Source: Oxobacter pfennigii
GTDB lineage: Bacteria > Bacillota > Clostridia > Clostridiales > Oxobacteraceae
Assembly (NCBI RefSeq): GCF_001317355.1
Contig: NZ_LKET01000068.1
Location: forward strand, 186,001-250,000
Reading direction: 5' to 3'
Length of the DNA: 64,000 nt
A program made the position numbers and the translations under genes. The notes below the pieces were generated by a model. It did no database searches, was not told the origin of the DNA, and saw only the letters and a list, made by a program, of their open reading frames with translations. Below are positions 54,388-63,906 of the stretch, in pieces. The stretch's first letter is position 1; each line of letters opens with the position of its first letter.

Positions 54388-56499
54388 ATGGAAAATATGC
54401 ATTTTTCGTCTCAAAATTTTATAAACAGAGAACTGAGCTGGCTGGAATTCAATAAGCGGGTATTGGAAGAAGCACAGGATACATCCAATCCTCTCTTTGA
54501 AAGATTGAAATTCCTTTCAATAGTATCAGGCAACATGGATGAATTTTTTATGATAAGGGTCGGTTCGCTGCATGACCAAATACAAGCCGGCTTTAAAGAG
54601 CCTGACCCTGCAGGGCTTACCCCTGAAGAACAAACAAAGAAGATATCATTTAAAGCCCATGAACTTGTTAATGTTCAGTACAACTGTTACAACCGTATAC
54701 TAAAAAAAGCCTTAGGCAAAGAAAATATATTATTTTTAAAAGGTAAAGAACTCACCGATGAGCAGAAAAATTATGTACAGGATTATTTTGTCAAAAACAT
54801 ATATCCTGTCCTTACCCCTATGGTGGTGGATCAAAGCAGGAAATTTCCTCTTGTGCTTAATAAGACTCTAAACATCGCGTTGCTTCTTAATAAAAACGGC
54901 AGCGAGGATTGTTATTTTGCAACAGTCCAGGTACCTTCAGTCCTTTCACGTCTGGTTGATATACCTTGTGGGGACAATATGAGATGTTTTATGCTCCTTG
55001 AAGATATAATCAAAATGAATCTTAATTCACTTTTTACAGGCCACTCAATTATAACTTCCAGCTGCTACAGAATAACCAGAAATGCGGACCTTACATTGGA
55101 TGAAGAGGAAGCCGAAGATTTGCTCTTAACCATACAGGAGTCTTTGAGAAAACGCAAATGGGGAGCCGTAATAAGGCTGGAAATCGAAAAAGGAATGAGC
55201 AAAAGTCTTCTTTCAATTATAAGGGATGAGCTTGAGGTATCAAAAGAGCAAATATATGAGATAGAAGGTCCCATTGACTTGACTTATCTTATGAGAATCA
55301 TCGATATGGAAGGATATGATCATTTAAGATATGAAGCTATTTCTCCCCAAGTATCCCTGGATTTTGCCGAAAATGAAGATATGTTCAGTATTATATCAAA
55401 AAAAGATATACTTCTTCATCATCCGTATCAATCTTTTGATCCCATAATTAATTTGGTGCATTTGGCTTCCAATGACCCAGATGTCCTTGCAATAAAGCAG
55501 ACATTGTACAGAGTAAGCGGGAAATCCCCCATAATAGATTCATTGATCCGTGCCGCCGAAAACGGAAAACAGGTCACGGTTCTTGTGGAATTAAAAGCCC
55601 GGTTTGATGAGGAAAATAATATTCATTGGGCAAAAAGACTGGAAAAAGCCGGGTGTCATGTTATATACGGGCTTGTAGGTCTTAAAACTCATTGTAAAGT
55701 ATTGCTTATTGTACGCAAAGAGGAAAAAGGAATTAAAAGGTATGTTCACTTAGGCACCGGCAATTACAATGATGTAACGGCCAGAGTATATACCGATTTG
55801 GGACTCTTTACTTCAAATCCCAACATAGGTTCTGATGCTTCTGCTTTGTTTAATATGCTCTCAGGTCTTTCTGAGCCTACGGAGCTTAATAAACTGATTT
55901 TATCGCCGCTGAATCTCAGGCAGAAGTTTTTAAGCATGATAAAGAATGAAGCTTTAAATGCCAGAAATATGAAAGAGGCAAAAATAATTGCAAAGGTCAA
56001 TTCGCTTGTTGATCGGGAAATTATTGAAGCTTTATATGATGCTTCCTGCGCAGGAGTTGAAATACATCTTATAGTAAGGGGAATATGCTGTTTAAGGCCG
56101 GGTATACCCGGTGTAAGCGAAAGGATTACCGTACGGAGCATCATAGGAAGATTCTTGGAACACAGCCGTATATTTTATTTCCATAGCGATGGTGATACAA
56201 CGGTATTTCTGTCCAGCGCCGACTGGATGAACAGAAATTTGGACAGAAGGGTGGAATTGTTATTCCCTATCGAAAATGAGAATTTAAAGAGTGAGGTAAT
56301 CAATATTCTTAATATATCCCTAAAAGACACTGTTAAAGCAAGAACACTCAATTTTGACGGCAATTATGCCAGAATGAACAGAAGAAACAGAGAAATTATA
56401 AACAGCCAGGAGGTATTCTTTGACATTGCATCCAGGAAATCAATAAATACCGTGAATAATTACAAGGAAGTAAAATTTAAATCCATAGCGGCATATTAG
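54388..56499 (+). CDS. ppk1: Polyphosphate kinase 1
   Basis: 703 residues, normal for Ppk1. Makes polyphosphate from ATP. N-terminal domain with NRELSWLEFNKRVLEEA and SGNMDEFFMIRVG; HHPYQSFDP; phospho-accepting histidine in GLKTHCKVLLIVR, second conserved histidine in FYFHSDGDT and the final SSADWMNRNLDRRVE. An ATG at 54379 overlaps the ppx2 stop, but AAAGGA is correctly spaced only for the ATG at 54388. Confidence 0.94.
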   Translation: MENMHFSSQNFINRELSWLEFNKRVLEEAQDTSNPLFERLKFLSIVSGNMDEFFMIRVGSLHDQIQAGFKEPDPAGLTPEEQTKKISFKAHELVNVQYNCYNRILKKALGKENILFLKGKELTDEQKNYVQDYFVKNIYPVLTPMVVDQSRKFPLVLNKTLNIALLLNKNGSEDCYFATVQVPSVLSRLVDIPCGDNMRCFMLLEDIIKMNLNSLFTGHSIITSSCYRITRNADLTLDEEEAEDLLLTIQESLRKRKWGAVIRLEIEKGMSKSLLSIIRDELEVSKEQIYEIEGPIDLTYLMRIIDMEGYDHLRYEAISPQVSLDFAENEDMFSIISKKDILLHHPYQSFDPIINLVHLASNDPDVLAIKQTLYRVSGKSPIIDSLIRAAENGKQVTVLVELKARFDEENNIHWAKRLEKAGCHVIYGLVGLKTHCKVLLIVRKEEKGIKRYVHLGTGNYNDVTARVYTDLGLFTSNPNIGSDASALFNMLSGLSEPTELNKLILSPLNLRQKFLSMIKNEALNARNMKEAKIIAKVNSLVDREIIEALYDASCAGVEIHLIVRGICCLRPGIPGVSERITVRSIIGRFLEHSRIFYFHSDGDTTVFLSSADWMNRNLDRRVELLFPIENENLKSEVINILNISLKDTVKARTLNFDGNYARMNRRNREIINSQEVFFDIASRKSINTVNNYKEVKFKSIAAY

Positions 56500-56588
56500 G
56501 GTACTGCACCTTTGCATTTTCCTTTAAAAGCTCCACCCTTTATGCTATAATATCAACGGTAAATTATATGTCAAAGGAGAAACCGTAA

Positions 56589-57086
56589 ATGAGCTTGATT
56601 AAACAATGGGAAGAAATTGCTTACAAAGAAAGAACTCAGGAGGAATATGATAAGTTCTGGAAGGAGTACCTTTTAAAAGAACAGCACATATATGAAGAAC
56701 TTCTTTCTAACAATAACAATAAAATATCCGGAAAATTTGCCGAGCTGGCAGAAGAATACCATATGACAAGTATTGATTTTGCCGGATTCATATCAGGTAT
56801 AAATACCAGCCTTGAAACTCCCCTGGTGGAAGAAGAGCTTACAGAGGACAGTAAAATTGATATAACAATTGATTTTGAAAAACTTTATTATAATATGCAT
56901 GAAGCTGAGGCTGAATGGCTTTATAATCTTCCTCAATGGGAACCTATACTTTCCAAGGAAAAAAGAAAAGAGATAAAAACAGCTTATAACAGGACAAAGA
57001 CCGTGGTTAAGGAAGATAAAACCGGAAGAAATGATCCATGTCCCTGTGGAAGCGGTAAAAAATACAAAAAATGCTGCGGCAAATAA
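56589..57086 (+). CDS. SEC-C motif protein
   Basis: 165 residues. The last 22 residues carry the SEC-C zinc motif ([17 protein letters not shown]) known from the SecA tail. The first 140 residues are acidic and helical ([17 protein letters not shown]) and match a small family often annotated only as SEC-C domain-containing. A TATAAT lies at about 56547 and the ribosome binding site is AAAGGAG. Function unknown; the tail could bind SecB-like partners or ribosomes. Confidence 0.8.
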   Translation: MSLIKQWEEIAYKERTQEEYDKFWKEYLLKEQHIYEELLSNNNNKISGKFAELAEEYHMTSIDFAGFISGINTSLETPLVEEELTEDSKIDITIDFEKLYYNMHEAEAEWLYNLPQWEPILSKEKRKEIKTAYNRTKTVVKEDKTGRNDPCPCGSGKKYKKCCGK

Positions 57087-57110
57087 TGGAATAGTTAATA
57101 TTTTAAGCTC

Positions 57111-57147
57111 AAAAGGCCTGGGTAAATAAATTATCCGGCCTTTTTTA
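57111..57147 (+). terminator. Terminator after the SEC-C gene
   Basis: AAAAGGCCTGG / CCGGCCTTTTTT stem around an AT-rich loop, ending in a T-run. Confidence 0.8.
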
Positions 57148-57174
57148 TCATTGTGAAGAAACAAGGTTCCCGGT

Positions 57175-57207
57175 ACCCTCTGGCAATCTTTGATTACTAC
57201 AGAGGGT
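57175..57207 (-). terminator. Hairpin just after the transglutaminase gene
   Basis: ACCCTCTG / CAGAGGGT, 8-bp stem with a 17-base loop, beginning 7 bases after the stop. There is no T-run, so termination is uncertain. Confidence 0.4.
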
Positions 57208-57213
57208 GGAGTT

Positions 57214-59508
57214 CTATAGTTCAAAATATTTTCTTAAATAATATATAACAATATTTTGCTTTTTCTTCATATACCCTTCAAGGGCTCCGTAAATCTCCTT
57301 CTTGTTAAAACCCTTTATCTCTCTTTTTCCGAAATACTCTTCATTTGAGGCAGCAAGCATTTCTTTCACAATATTTTTAAGCTCACTATCCTCGATACTG
57401 TCCGCCCAGTTTATATCATCAAAATATATGCTTGAGTCAAAGCCTATAACCTTAAGCCTTTTCTTGGCGTAATTATATATGGGTATTACACTTTTGGAAT
57501 TAAGGGCAGTTATTTTAATAAGGTTAAAAATGATGAAGCTTGACATTATATATAATAATACCGCGCCCAGCAAAGGATATATTATAAGCCCTGACAATTC
57601 AAAGGATACCGGAGCACCGGTGCTCTCCTGATCCTCAATTGCAAGAGGGCTGTTATCCATATTATTTTGGCTCTTATAAACCTCCGGTGCCGCAGCAGCA
57701 GTATCTTGTGTTTCATATGTCTTCAGCGCTTCAAAAGTTACGTTCTCAATGAATGCCTGCCTTGGCGGCGTACAATCTAAAATTGTCCAGTAATTTGCTT
57801 CAGGTATCAGCAAAACCTCTGTCCAAGCATGGGCCATGCTGTTTGTGACAACATACATGCCCCCTTCATCCTTTACATCCCCCATATTAAAGCCTTCAAC
57901 ATATCTTGCGGGAATGCCGGCTATCCTTAAGAAAATAGCAGCAGCTGTTGCAAAATATACGCAGTAACCCTTTTTTTCCGTAAAAAGAAAGTAATCTATA
58001 AATTCCTGACCTTCCGGAACATCCGATACATCCATGGAATAGGGGTAAGTTTCATACAAATACTTATATATTTTATATACTTTATCTGAGGCGGTTATGC
58101 CGTCCTTTGTTATTTCCTCTACCAGGCTGTAAACTTCGGGTGATATATTATCAGGAACCTGAAGGTATTTTCCGTATGCTGTCTTTATGTTATTTTCATA
58201 ATACTCTTCATCGTATAAATACCTTATATCTAAGCCTGTATCATAAAGCTTTGAAAAGTTTTCAATATTCATCCTGCTCCAGGTAAAGTATACAGAGTAA
58301 GGATCATCTATGCCAAACCTGTTTAAGGTTATGAAGCTTCCTGTGTCATCAGCACCTATAACAGCCTCATGCACTGCAGCATCATAAGTATTATTGGGTG
58401 TAAAAACAGTGGAGGTTATTAGCTTATCAGGGAAAATGGCCAGAACTTTGCTGTCAATCAAATATCTTTGATTGCTGTTACTCCTTGAGTATCCCTGCCG
58501 CATAAAATACCATAACCAATCCCGGTAATTTCTTTCTATGGGCTTATTTCTTATATCCTCATAGTTTTCGCTGCTTTTTTTCCATGTAAAACCATCATAA
58601 TAATCCAATACCCTGCCCTTTAAATAATACTGTCCGTCAGCCTCCACCCGAAAAGCCACGCTGTCATCCGGCTTAATTTGGCCTCCTAATTTTTTATCGT
58701 TGGTGGAAAACCCCGAAGTGCTCAAATTATAAGTGTTGTCATTTATAATTCCTCTTAAAAAATTGTTTTCCATCTTAAGCTTGTTGAAAGACTGTATATA
58801 GCTTTCACTTCCTAAATTATTCAGCAATAAATAACATAAATATGTCACTGTAAAGGATATTACAATAACAAAGGCCACTATTCTTCCCCTTTTTGCAGAT
58901 ATAAAAAACTCTTCTTTTTGAGAATGCGCTGCCCTTGCAGTATAAGTATTTATGCCATAAAATGCTGTGCACAAAAACAGGGATAGTAAAAAATACTTAT
59001 CCTTACCGCTGCCATAACCCGTGTACCACAGGCGCATCAGAAATATAAGCACGAATGCAATTAAAAAAATCACCTTTTTCTTTTTCAATAAAAAAACAAA
59101 AACAGCCGTAAAGAAAGGGACGGTAATTAAAAAGTAAGGTATATAGTCCCAGAATTCAGTGGCATTATACAGCCTTAATGACCTGTCAATATTATAATAG
59201 CTAGTTATAAACACATTTTGAATAAAAGAAAGGTGGTCCTTTTTTAAAAAGGAAAAGAAGAGAAGGAACATGATATAGCATCCTGATAATAAAAGCGTCA
59301 GTGAAAACTTGCGCATGATAAAGTTAAGTAGGCCATACAGCAGGTACCCTGCAATGTAGAGGAATATTACGAAAATGTAATTCACGTTTAAAATCATATA
59401 GCTTTTCTCCATTATCCTTATAATAAGGATTACGGTAAAAAACAAGAATATATCATTTATTCTGTAAAAAATGAGGGACTTATATTTATTAAACACTTTC
59501 TCTGACAT
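57214..59508 (-). CDS. Transglutaminase-domain membrane protein (TgpA-like)
   Basis: 764 residues. Several N-terminal membrane segments (about 15-225), a long extracytoplasmic region with a transglutaminase-like core (YCVYFATAAAIFLRIAGIPARYVEGF, then NSMAHAWTEVLL and WTILDCTPP: Cys, His, Asp triad in order), a further membrane segment near 655 and a cytoplasmic tail. The start is uncertain: ATG 59508 lies inside the DUF58 gene's end; TTG at 59517 with AGGTGG is an alternative. Third gene of the moxR-DUF58-tgp set. Confidence 0.85.
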   Translation of the reverse strand: MSEKVFNKYKSLIFYRINDIFLFFTVILIIRIMEKSYMILNVNYIFVIFLYIAGYLLYGLLNFIMRKFSLTLLLSGCYIMFLLFFSFLKKDHLSFIQNVFITSYYNIDRSLRLYNATEFWDYIPYFLITVPFFTAVFVFLLKKKKVIFLIAFVLIFLMRLWYTGYGSGKDKYFLLSLFLCTAFYGINTYTARAAHSQKEEFFISAKRGRIVAFVIVISFTVTYLCYLLLNNLGSESYIQSFNKLKMENNFLRGIINDNTYNLSTSGFSTNDKKLGGQIKPDDSVAFRVEADGQYYLKGRVLDYYDGFTWKKSSENYEDIRNKPIERNYRDWLWYFMRQGYSRSNSNQRYLIDSKVLAIFPDKLITSTVFTPNNTYDAAVHEAVIGADDTGSFITLNRFGIDDPYSVYFTWSRMNIENFSKLYDTGLDIRYLYDEEYYENNIKTAYGKYLQVPDNISPEVYSLVEEITKDGITASDKVYKIYKYLYETYPYSMDVSDVPEGQEFIDYFLFTEKKGYCVYFATAAAIFLRIAGIPARYVEGFNMGDVKDEGGMYVVTNSMAHAWTEVLLIPEANYWTILDCTPPRQAFIENVTFEALKTYETQDTAAAAPEVYKSQNNMDNSPLAIEDQESTGAPVSFELSGLIIYPLLGAVLLYIMSSFIIFNLIKITALNSKSVIPIYNYAKKRLKVIGFDSSIYFDDINWADSIEDSELKNIVKEMLAASNEEYFGKREIKGFNKKEIYGALEGYMKKKQNIVIYYLRKYFEL

Positions 59509-60688
59509 CCTCTTCAACAAAACCACCTGTTGAATTTTTCCCTTCTATAATTTCGCAGGAATTGAAGCATTCAATATTCGAATTCTCAAGCTTGCTTATA
59601 TTTTGCATGGTTTCAATATGATCGGATTTATAAAACACATAAATGCTATAGCCTGAATTGTACATCTTTATTAATGTACTTGCCATACTGTTAGCTATAC
59701 CGTGGCAGATTACAAGTGATGCGCTTTGATTATCCTGCTTAAATAAATTTTCATATATGAATTCTTCAAGTTTCTTTGTTCCGTCGCTTTTTTGCATAAG
59801 CAGAAATTCCATAAAGAAATTAAAACTTTCCCTGGTATTAATATCAAATTCATAGGGCTTTGATGCATTTACATGTATTCTGACCTTTATATCATTAATA
59901 AGTAAGTAGTTAACAAGGGAGGCACAAAAATCTATTATACGTTCTTCTTCCAGGCCCTTGTAATCCAGCTTCATATTGTCCCTATTCATATCTAGGAAAA
60001 CTGAAATTCGGTATCCGGAAACTCTTTCAGGCTTTTTTACATAAAGTTCTCCCTGCTTTGCACTGACCTTCCAGTGTATTCTTCTCAAGCTGTCTCCCGG
60101 TTTATATTTTTGAATATCTTTTATGGCATAAATGTCTTCGCTGCTCTTTAAAATATCAATAAATTTCCTGGGGCCGTCACTGCCCTTAAAATCCGTATTG
60201 ATGATATTAAATATCTTAGGGTATATTTTTATTTCCGCCTTTAAATTCACATTTTTTTGTATTTGAAATACTCTGAAAATATCCATTATCTTTAAATTCA
60301 TATTTCCTATATCATAAATTCCTCTTGTGAAAATCCTTATTTCACTTTCAATGGTTATATCATTTCCCGCTGTATCATCTATAAGGCTTTTATTTTCTTT
60401 TCCAATGCTCTTGCCACGGTTTTCCATTGTTATATAAGGTATGGGAAGAAAAGCCTTATTTTTTATTATGATGGTATATTTAACGCTGTCTCCTGTTTCC
60501 TTCACCTTTTCATCCTGTTTGATTTGCACAAATATGAGCAGCTTTAAAACGATGATATGCAATAAACTCAGCAGGAAGATTGAAAGCATGCCGTAGCAGG
60601 CTATATACGGCAGGCTGCCGCCTTCTATCAGAGCAAAGGCAATAAAAATCCCAAGGATAAGTACAAAGTTTATATTTACCTTAAGCAT
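59489..60688 (-). CDS. DUF58 domain protein
   Basis: 399 residues. Two N-terminal membrane segments (about 5-50), an intervening beta-rich region, then the DUF58 core (YKPGDSLRRIHWKVSAKQGELYVKKPE) and a von Willebrand A-like tail. Always found beside MoxR ATPases and transglutaminase proteins; cellular role in envelope assembly is suspected, not shown. It overlaps both neighbours (8 and about 20 bp). Confidence 0.88.
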   Translation of the reverse strand: MLKVNINFVLILGIFIAFALIEGGSLPYIACYGMLSIFLLSLLHIIVLKLLIFVQIKQDEKVKETGDSVKYTIIIKNKAFLPIPYITMENRGKSIGKENKSLIDDTAGNDITIESEIRIFTRGIYDIGNMNLKIMDIFRVFQIQKNVNLKAEIKIYPKIFNIINTDFKGSDGPRKFIDILKSSEDIYAIKDIQKYKPGDSLRRIHWKVSAKQGELYVKKPERVSGYRISVFLDMNRDNMKLDYKGLEEERIIDFCASLVNYLLINDIKVRIHVNASKPYEFDINTRESFNFFMEFLLMQKSDGTKKLEEFIYENLFKQDNQSASLVICHGIANSMASTLIKMYNSGYSIYVFYKSDHIETMQNISKLENSNIECFNSCEIIEGKNSTGGFVEEDVRESV

Positions 60689-61622
60689 GTTTCATCACCC
60701 TCGGCACAGGAAGCCTTTTTAAAATATCCTGTATTATGGTCTCGCCTGTCAGGTTCTCGACTATCGCCGAAGGTTTTAAACTTACTCTGTGGCTTAAAAC
60801 AGAAACTCCATTATCCCATACATCCTGGGGAACTACATAATCCCGTCCCTCCATCAGAGCAGCAGCTTTTGCAACTTTCAACATGGACAGAGCTGCTCTT
60901 GTGCTGGCGCCTAAGGCTGTGTTTTTATTTTCTCTTGTTGCATTCACAATTCTTATAATATAATCGGTTATTTCTTTTGATGCAAAGACTTCACGAGAGG
61001 ACTTCTGCAGATATATAATATCCTCGGCGCCCGCACGGGGCCATATTCCTTCTAATGGATCATGGGAGCCATAAAGCTGCAATATTCTAGATTCACTTTC
61101 CTCATCAGCATATCCTATCTTGACCTTCATCATGAAACGATCGAGCTGTGCTGCCGGCAACATATAGGTTCCTTCGTGCTCTACAGGGTTTTGAGTGGCA
61201 AGTACCATAAAAGGCATATCCATACTGTATGTATTATTTCCTTCTGTAACCTGGGACTCTTCCATAACTTCCAACAGGGCTGATTGGGTTTTGGGAGATG
61301 CTCTGTTTATTTCGTCGGCGAGAATTATATTGGAAAAGATAGGCCCTTTGATAAATTCAAACCTGTCGCTGTTTCTGTTATATATAGAAACACCCGTAAT
61401 GTCCGATGGCAGTAAATCCGGTGTAAATTGTATTCTGTTGTAATTAAGGCTAAGGGTTTTTGCCAGGGCTTTTACCAGGGTAGTTTTACCCACTCCCGGA
61501 ACATCTTCTATAAGCACGTGGCCGCCGGCAATAAGGCATTTTAGAATATCATATATTACCTCTGCCTTTCCTAATATAGCCTTTTCTATGCATCGAGCCA
61601 GATCATCAATTAATTTTTGCAT
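60681..61622 (-). CDS. MoxR-family AAA+ ATPase
   Basis: 313 residues. Walker A EDVPGVGKTTL, Walker B IILADEINRASPKTQSALLEVMEE, sensor ATQNPVEHEGTY, LDRFMMKVKIGY, and GASTRAALSMLKVAKAAALMEGRDYV. MoxR ATPases act as chaperones for neighbouring vWA/DUF58 proteins. First gene of the three-gene operon. Confidence 0.92.
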   Translation of the reverse strand: MQKLIDDLARCIEKAILGKAEVIYDILKCLIAGGHVLIEDVPGVGKTTLVKALAKTLSLNYNRIQFTPDLLPSDITGVSIYNRNSDRFEFIKGPIFSNIILADEINRASPKTQSALLEVMEESQVTEGNNTYSMDMPFMVLATQNPVEHEGTYMLPAAQLDRFMMKVKIGYADEESESRILQLYGSHDPLEGIWPRAGAEDIIYLQKSSREVFASKEITDYIIRIVNATRENKNTALGASTRAALSMLKVAKAAALMEGRDYVVPQDVWDNGVSVLSHRVSLKPSAIVENLTGETIIQDILKRLPVPRVMKHA

Positions 61623-61788
61623 TCAATATACACCCATCCTTGTAATTCTTTTCCATTTAAATTGTTTTCCTATAATTATACCATAATGACTTTAATTCTA
61701 ATCACTATAAAAACTCCTGATTTTGTTACTTTTCTGTGACAGATAAAAGGTAATTTAAAATTTATTTCAATTTTTTATAAATAAAGTA

Positions 61789-61857
61789 TTGCATTTATAA
61801 TTTCATTTGTTATAATGTTATATAACAGAATGATATATAACACAATTGTTATATTAC
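61789..61857 (+). promoter_or_regulatory. Promoter with palindromic operator upstream of small CxxC gene 1
   Basis: TTGCAT (61789), 16-base spacer, TATAAT (61811-61816), and overlapping it GTTATAATGTTATATAACA (61809-61827), containing the 12-bp palindrome TGTTATATAACA. Related TATATAACAC (61834) and GTTATATTAC (61848) follow. The 19-mer recurs exactly before the paralogous gene. The rest of 61623-61788 is AT-rich, without a gene. Confidence 0.65.
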
Positions 61858-61929
61858 ACTTTTTCTTCAGAACTTTAATACTATATATTGAGGCTATAAA
61901 ACACAAAATTAATCGGGAGGTGCTCTTAT

Positions 61930-62079
61930 ATGGCAGATTGTAATCAGTGCAAATTTTTTAAGAAAGATGAAAGAATATGTGAATTTAATAATTACAAACA
62001 TCTCATTAATTTGATGAATAAAACCAGATATTCAGCAGAAGTGCCCTGTATGGTGAAACTTATCTGGAATATCGATTAA
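61930..62079 (+). CDS. Small CxxC protein 1, 49 residues
   Basis: Starts MADCNQCKFFKKDERICEF after a strong GGGAGGTG site. Cysteines at 4, 7, 17 and 40; the pattern CxxCK(F/Y)F...CEF is shared with the next gene, so these are paralogues. I do not recognise the family; the cysteines could bind zinc or iron. It has its own terminator. Confidence 0.7.
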   Translation: MADCNQCKFFKKDERICEFNNYKHLINLMNKTRYSAEVPCMVKLIWNID

Positions 62080-62107
62080 ATAGAAATTGATTAATAAATG
62101 AATCATC

Positions 62108-62146
62108 AAACTGATCTCGGCATTTAGTTCGGATCAGTTTTTTTGC
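62108..62146 (+). terminator. Terminator after small CxxC gene 1
   Basis: AAACTGATC / GATCAGTTT stem followed by a run of T. Confidence 0.8.
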
Positions 62147-62246
62147 CTTCAGGTAAAAATAGTACAACAATAATACCCATAATGCTATTTTTATAGATCT
62201 TTTACAGCTATTATTTCCAGAATTCATATTATGAACACGTCCTAAT

Positions 62247-62264
62247 CAGCACATAGCTGTGCTG
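62247..62264. repeat. Isolated hairpin in the spacer between the two CxxC genes
   Basis: CAGCACA / TGTGCTG with loop TAGC, a perfect 7-bp stem with no T-run. No gene is visible in 62147-62388; purpose unknown. Confidence 0.4.
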
Positions 62265-62388
62265 GTAGCCAGTGCATTTCAAATAATTTTAAACATTTTT
62301 TTAAAAAATTCTATGCCAATACAGATTGAGATCATATAAATTCTTATTTATCAAGGACTGTAATCCCATTGTAATATTTTATTAATTA

Positions 62389-62460
62389 TTGCAAAGATTG
62401 GTTATTAATGTTATAATGTTATATAACAAAATATGATTTAATAATATTTTTATATAACAC
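62389..62460 (+). promoter_or_regulatory. Promoter with palindromic operator upstream of small CxxC gene 2
   Basis: TTGCAA (62389), 17-base spacer, TATAAT (62412-62417), with the same 19-mer GTTATAATGTTATATAACA at 62410-62428 as the paralogue, and TATATAACAC at 62451. The leader to the start codon is about 165 bases. Confidence 0.65.
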
Positions 62461-62591
62461 ATCTTTTAGTATTATTTCATATAATATAATTGCAATTAAT
62501 AACAAAATAATACAACATTTGTTCAAATGATATTGTCGTAGGTGTGCCGAGACCGTAATTGAGCATTTTTCCAAAAAGGAGGTGTTTTATA

Positions 62592-62750
62592 ATGACCAGA
62601 TGCAGTCAGTGTAAATATTTTTTAAAGAACGGCAAGCCTTGTGAATTCGCCTGTTATAAAGATGTAATAAATGAATCCCAGCTGGATATGCAAATGGCTT
62701 GTGATGACAATATATATATAGACTATTTATTAAATAAGGTGGTTTGCTGA
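62592..62750 (+). CDS. Small CxxC protein 2, 52 residues
   Basis: Starts MTRCSQCKYFLKNGKPCEF after AAGGAGGTG. Cysteines at 4, 7, 17, 21, 36 and 52. An in-frame upstream start (62559) lacks a ribosome binding site. Clear paralogue of the gene 500 bp upstream over the first 20 residues; the C-terminal parts differ. Confidence 0.72.
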   Translation: MTRCSQCKYFLKNGKPCEFACYKDVINESQLDMQMACDDNIYIDYLLNKVVC

Positions 62751-62790
62751 GACTCTTTATGTTTTAATAAAATTGAACGATTATATTAAA

Positions 62791-62824
62791 GAACAGCAGG
62801 TAGGATTCCCTACCTGCTGTTTTG
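62791..62824. terminator. Terminator between convergent small CxxC gene 2 and lipoprotein gene
   Basis: ACAGCAGGTAGG / CCTACCTGCTGT, perfect 12-bp stem, 4-base loop, TTTT on the plus strand. Confidence 0.85.
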
Positions 62825-62844
62825 CCCTTAAATAAAGGCATTTA

Positions 62845-63429
62845 TTATTTTTTCAGTTCTCTTTTTCCTGTAACAGAGCTCTTGTCATCCATTTTAAATG
62901 TGGATTGAGCTTCCTCAGTGGTGAAGTATACATTGCCATCCACTTTGGCATCCACCAGCTGAAAGTTTTTAGCTGAAACATATAAATCACCTTTGAAGGT
63001 ACCGCTCTGGATTCTGGCCTCCGGACTGTTTATAGTTAATTTAGGAGCTGTCAGATTAAATCTGGCTGTTACGTTGTGAGCGTCATCCTGAGTATAAAGA
63101 GCTATTTTACGCTGAATAACGTCTTTTCCGGCAGCATCTTTTTTCCCGTTTTTGAATTCACCGTCTAAAACCAGTTCTTTTTCAAATGTCAAATCTTTAA
63201 GGGTACAAATAATCCATGTGCCGGAGCTGCTTATAGCTTTTTCAAAGGCTTCATTGGTATCAACAATTGAAGCTGTTGTGGTTGTATCTGGTGTTTCCGT
63301 CGGTGACGGCGTTGCTGTTGGCGAAGGTGTCGGGGTAGGCGACGTATTATTTGATGTGCATCCCGTCGTCACAGCCAATGTTAAAATCAACGCCGAAGTA
63401 ATTGATAATATTAATGATTTAATTTTCAT
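62845..63429 (-). CDS. Lipoprotein with Pro/Thr linker, unknown
   Basis: 194 residues. Lipoprotein signal with VTTGC lipobox, then a Ser/Pro/Thr linker (about 30-50) and a domain with short repeated strands (ELVLDGEF, KLTINSPEARIQSGTF, DLYVSAKNFQLVDAKVDGNVYF) that looks like a small right-handed beta-helix. Family not recognised. The ATG at 63429 is properly spaced from AGGAGG; one two codons earlier abuts it. Confidence 0.75.
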   Translation of the reverse strand: MKIKSLILSITSALILTLAVTTGCTSNNTSPTPTPSPTATPSPTETPDTTTTASIVDTNEAFEKAISSSGTWIICTLKDLTFEKELVLDGEFKNGKKDAAGKDVIQRKIALYTQDDAHNVTARFNLTAPKLTINSPEARIQSGTFKGDLYVSAKNFQLVDAKVDGNVYFTTEEAQSTFKMDDKSSVTGKRELKK

Positions 63430-63757
63430 ATGCATCCTCCTGTTTTATAAATGAATATTGCATCCTGGACTATTCAGTCTGTATTTATTTTTTACAAAAA
63501 TAAATATAAAATTCGCAATAAATAGGAGGAATTGAAGAAAATTAATTATTATAATAAAAATCGGCATTTTAGCTTAGAATCCAACCACGGTTAATAATTA
63601 AAAGAAATAAGAATCAACATAATAAACTATTTATGACTATATAAATTTATAATATTTATATAATTTTTGTTATTTTTTATTTTTTAAGCTATTCAGAGAA
63701 AATGAAAGCTATATTCAGATTCTGAACAATAATTTTATGAAAATATTATTACATAAA
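63430..63757. other. AT-rich spacer
   Basis: Upstream region of the lipoprotein gene (minus). No gene or clear structure seen. Confidence 0.6.
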
Positions 63758-63786
63758 TTGTACAATTATTACAACGATGCTATAAT
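63758..63786 (+). promoter_or_regulatory. SigA promoter of the last (truncated) gene
   Basis: TTGTAC (63758-63763), 17-base spacer, perfect TATAAT (63781-63786). The leader to the start codon at 63983 would be about 190 bases. Confidence 0.7.
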
Positions 63787-63849
63787 TAATAGAGCACAAA
63801 GCATGAAACTTTTACTTTGAAAGAGGTGATATGGAGGCAATCATTAAGA

Positions 63850-63906
63850 ATGGACTATGAATCGGAAGGGCCAAAAGAACAAATTAGTGTTGTTCATGTA
63901 TGCTAA
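63850..63906 (+). CDS. Possible leader peptide, 18 residues
   Basis: MDYESEGPKEQISVVHVC, preceded by GGAGG 12 bases upstream; another 9-residue frame (63831-63860) has AGAGGTG close by. It lies in the long leader before the final gene. Function and translation are unproven. Confidence 0.3.
   Translation: MDYESEGPKEQISVVHVC

Noticed and set aside
62200-62290. Hairpin region considered as a tRNA or small RNA gene
   Set aside because: Only one 7-bp stem; no cloverleaf, no T-loop sequence and no terminator.
63152-63454. Plus-strand frame rich in Val and Gly
   Set aside because: It is the complement of the Ser/Pro/Thr linker of the lipoprotein gene.
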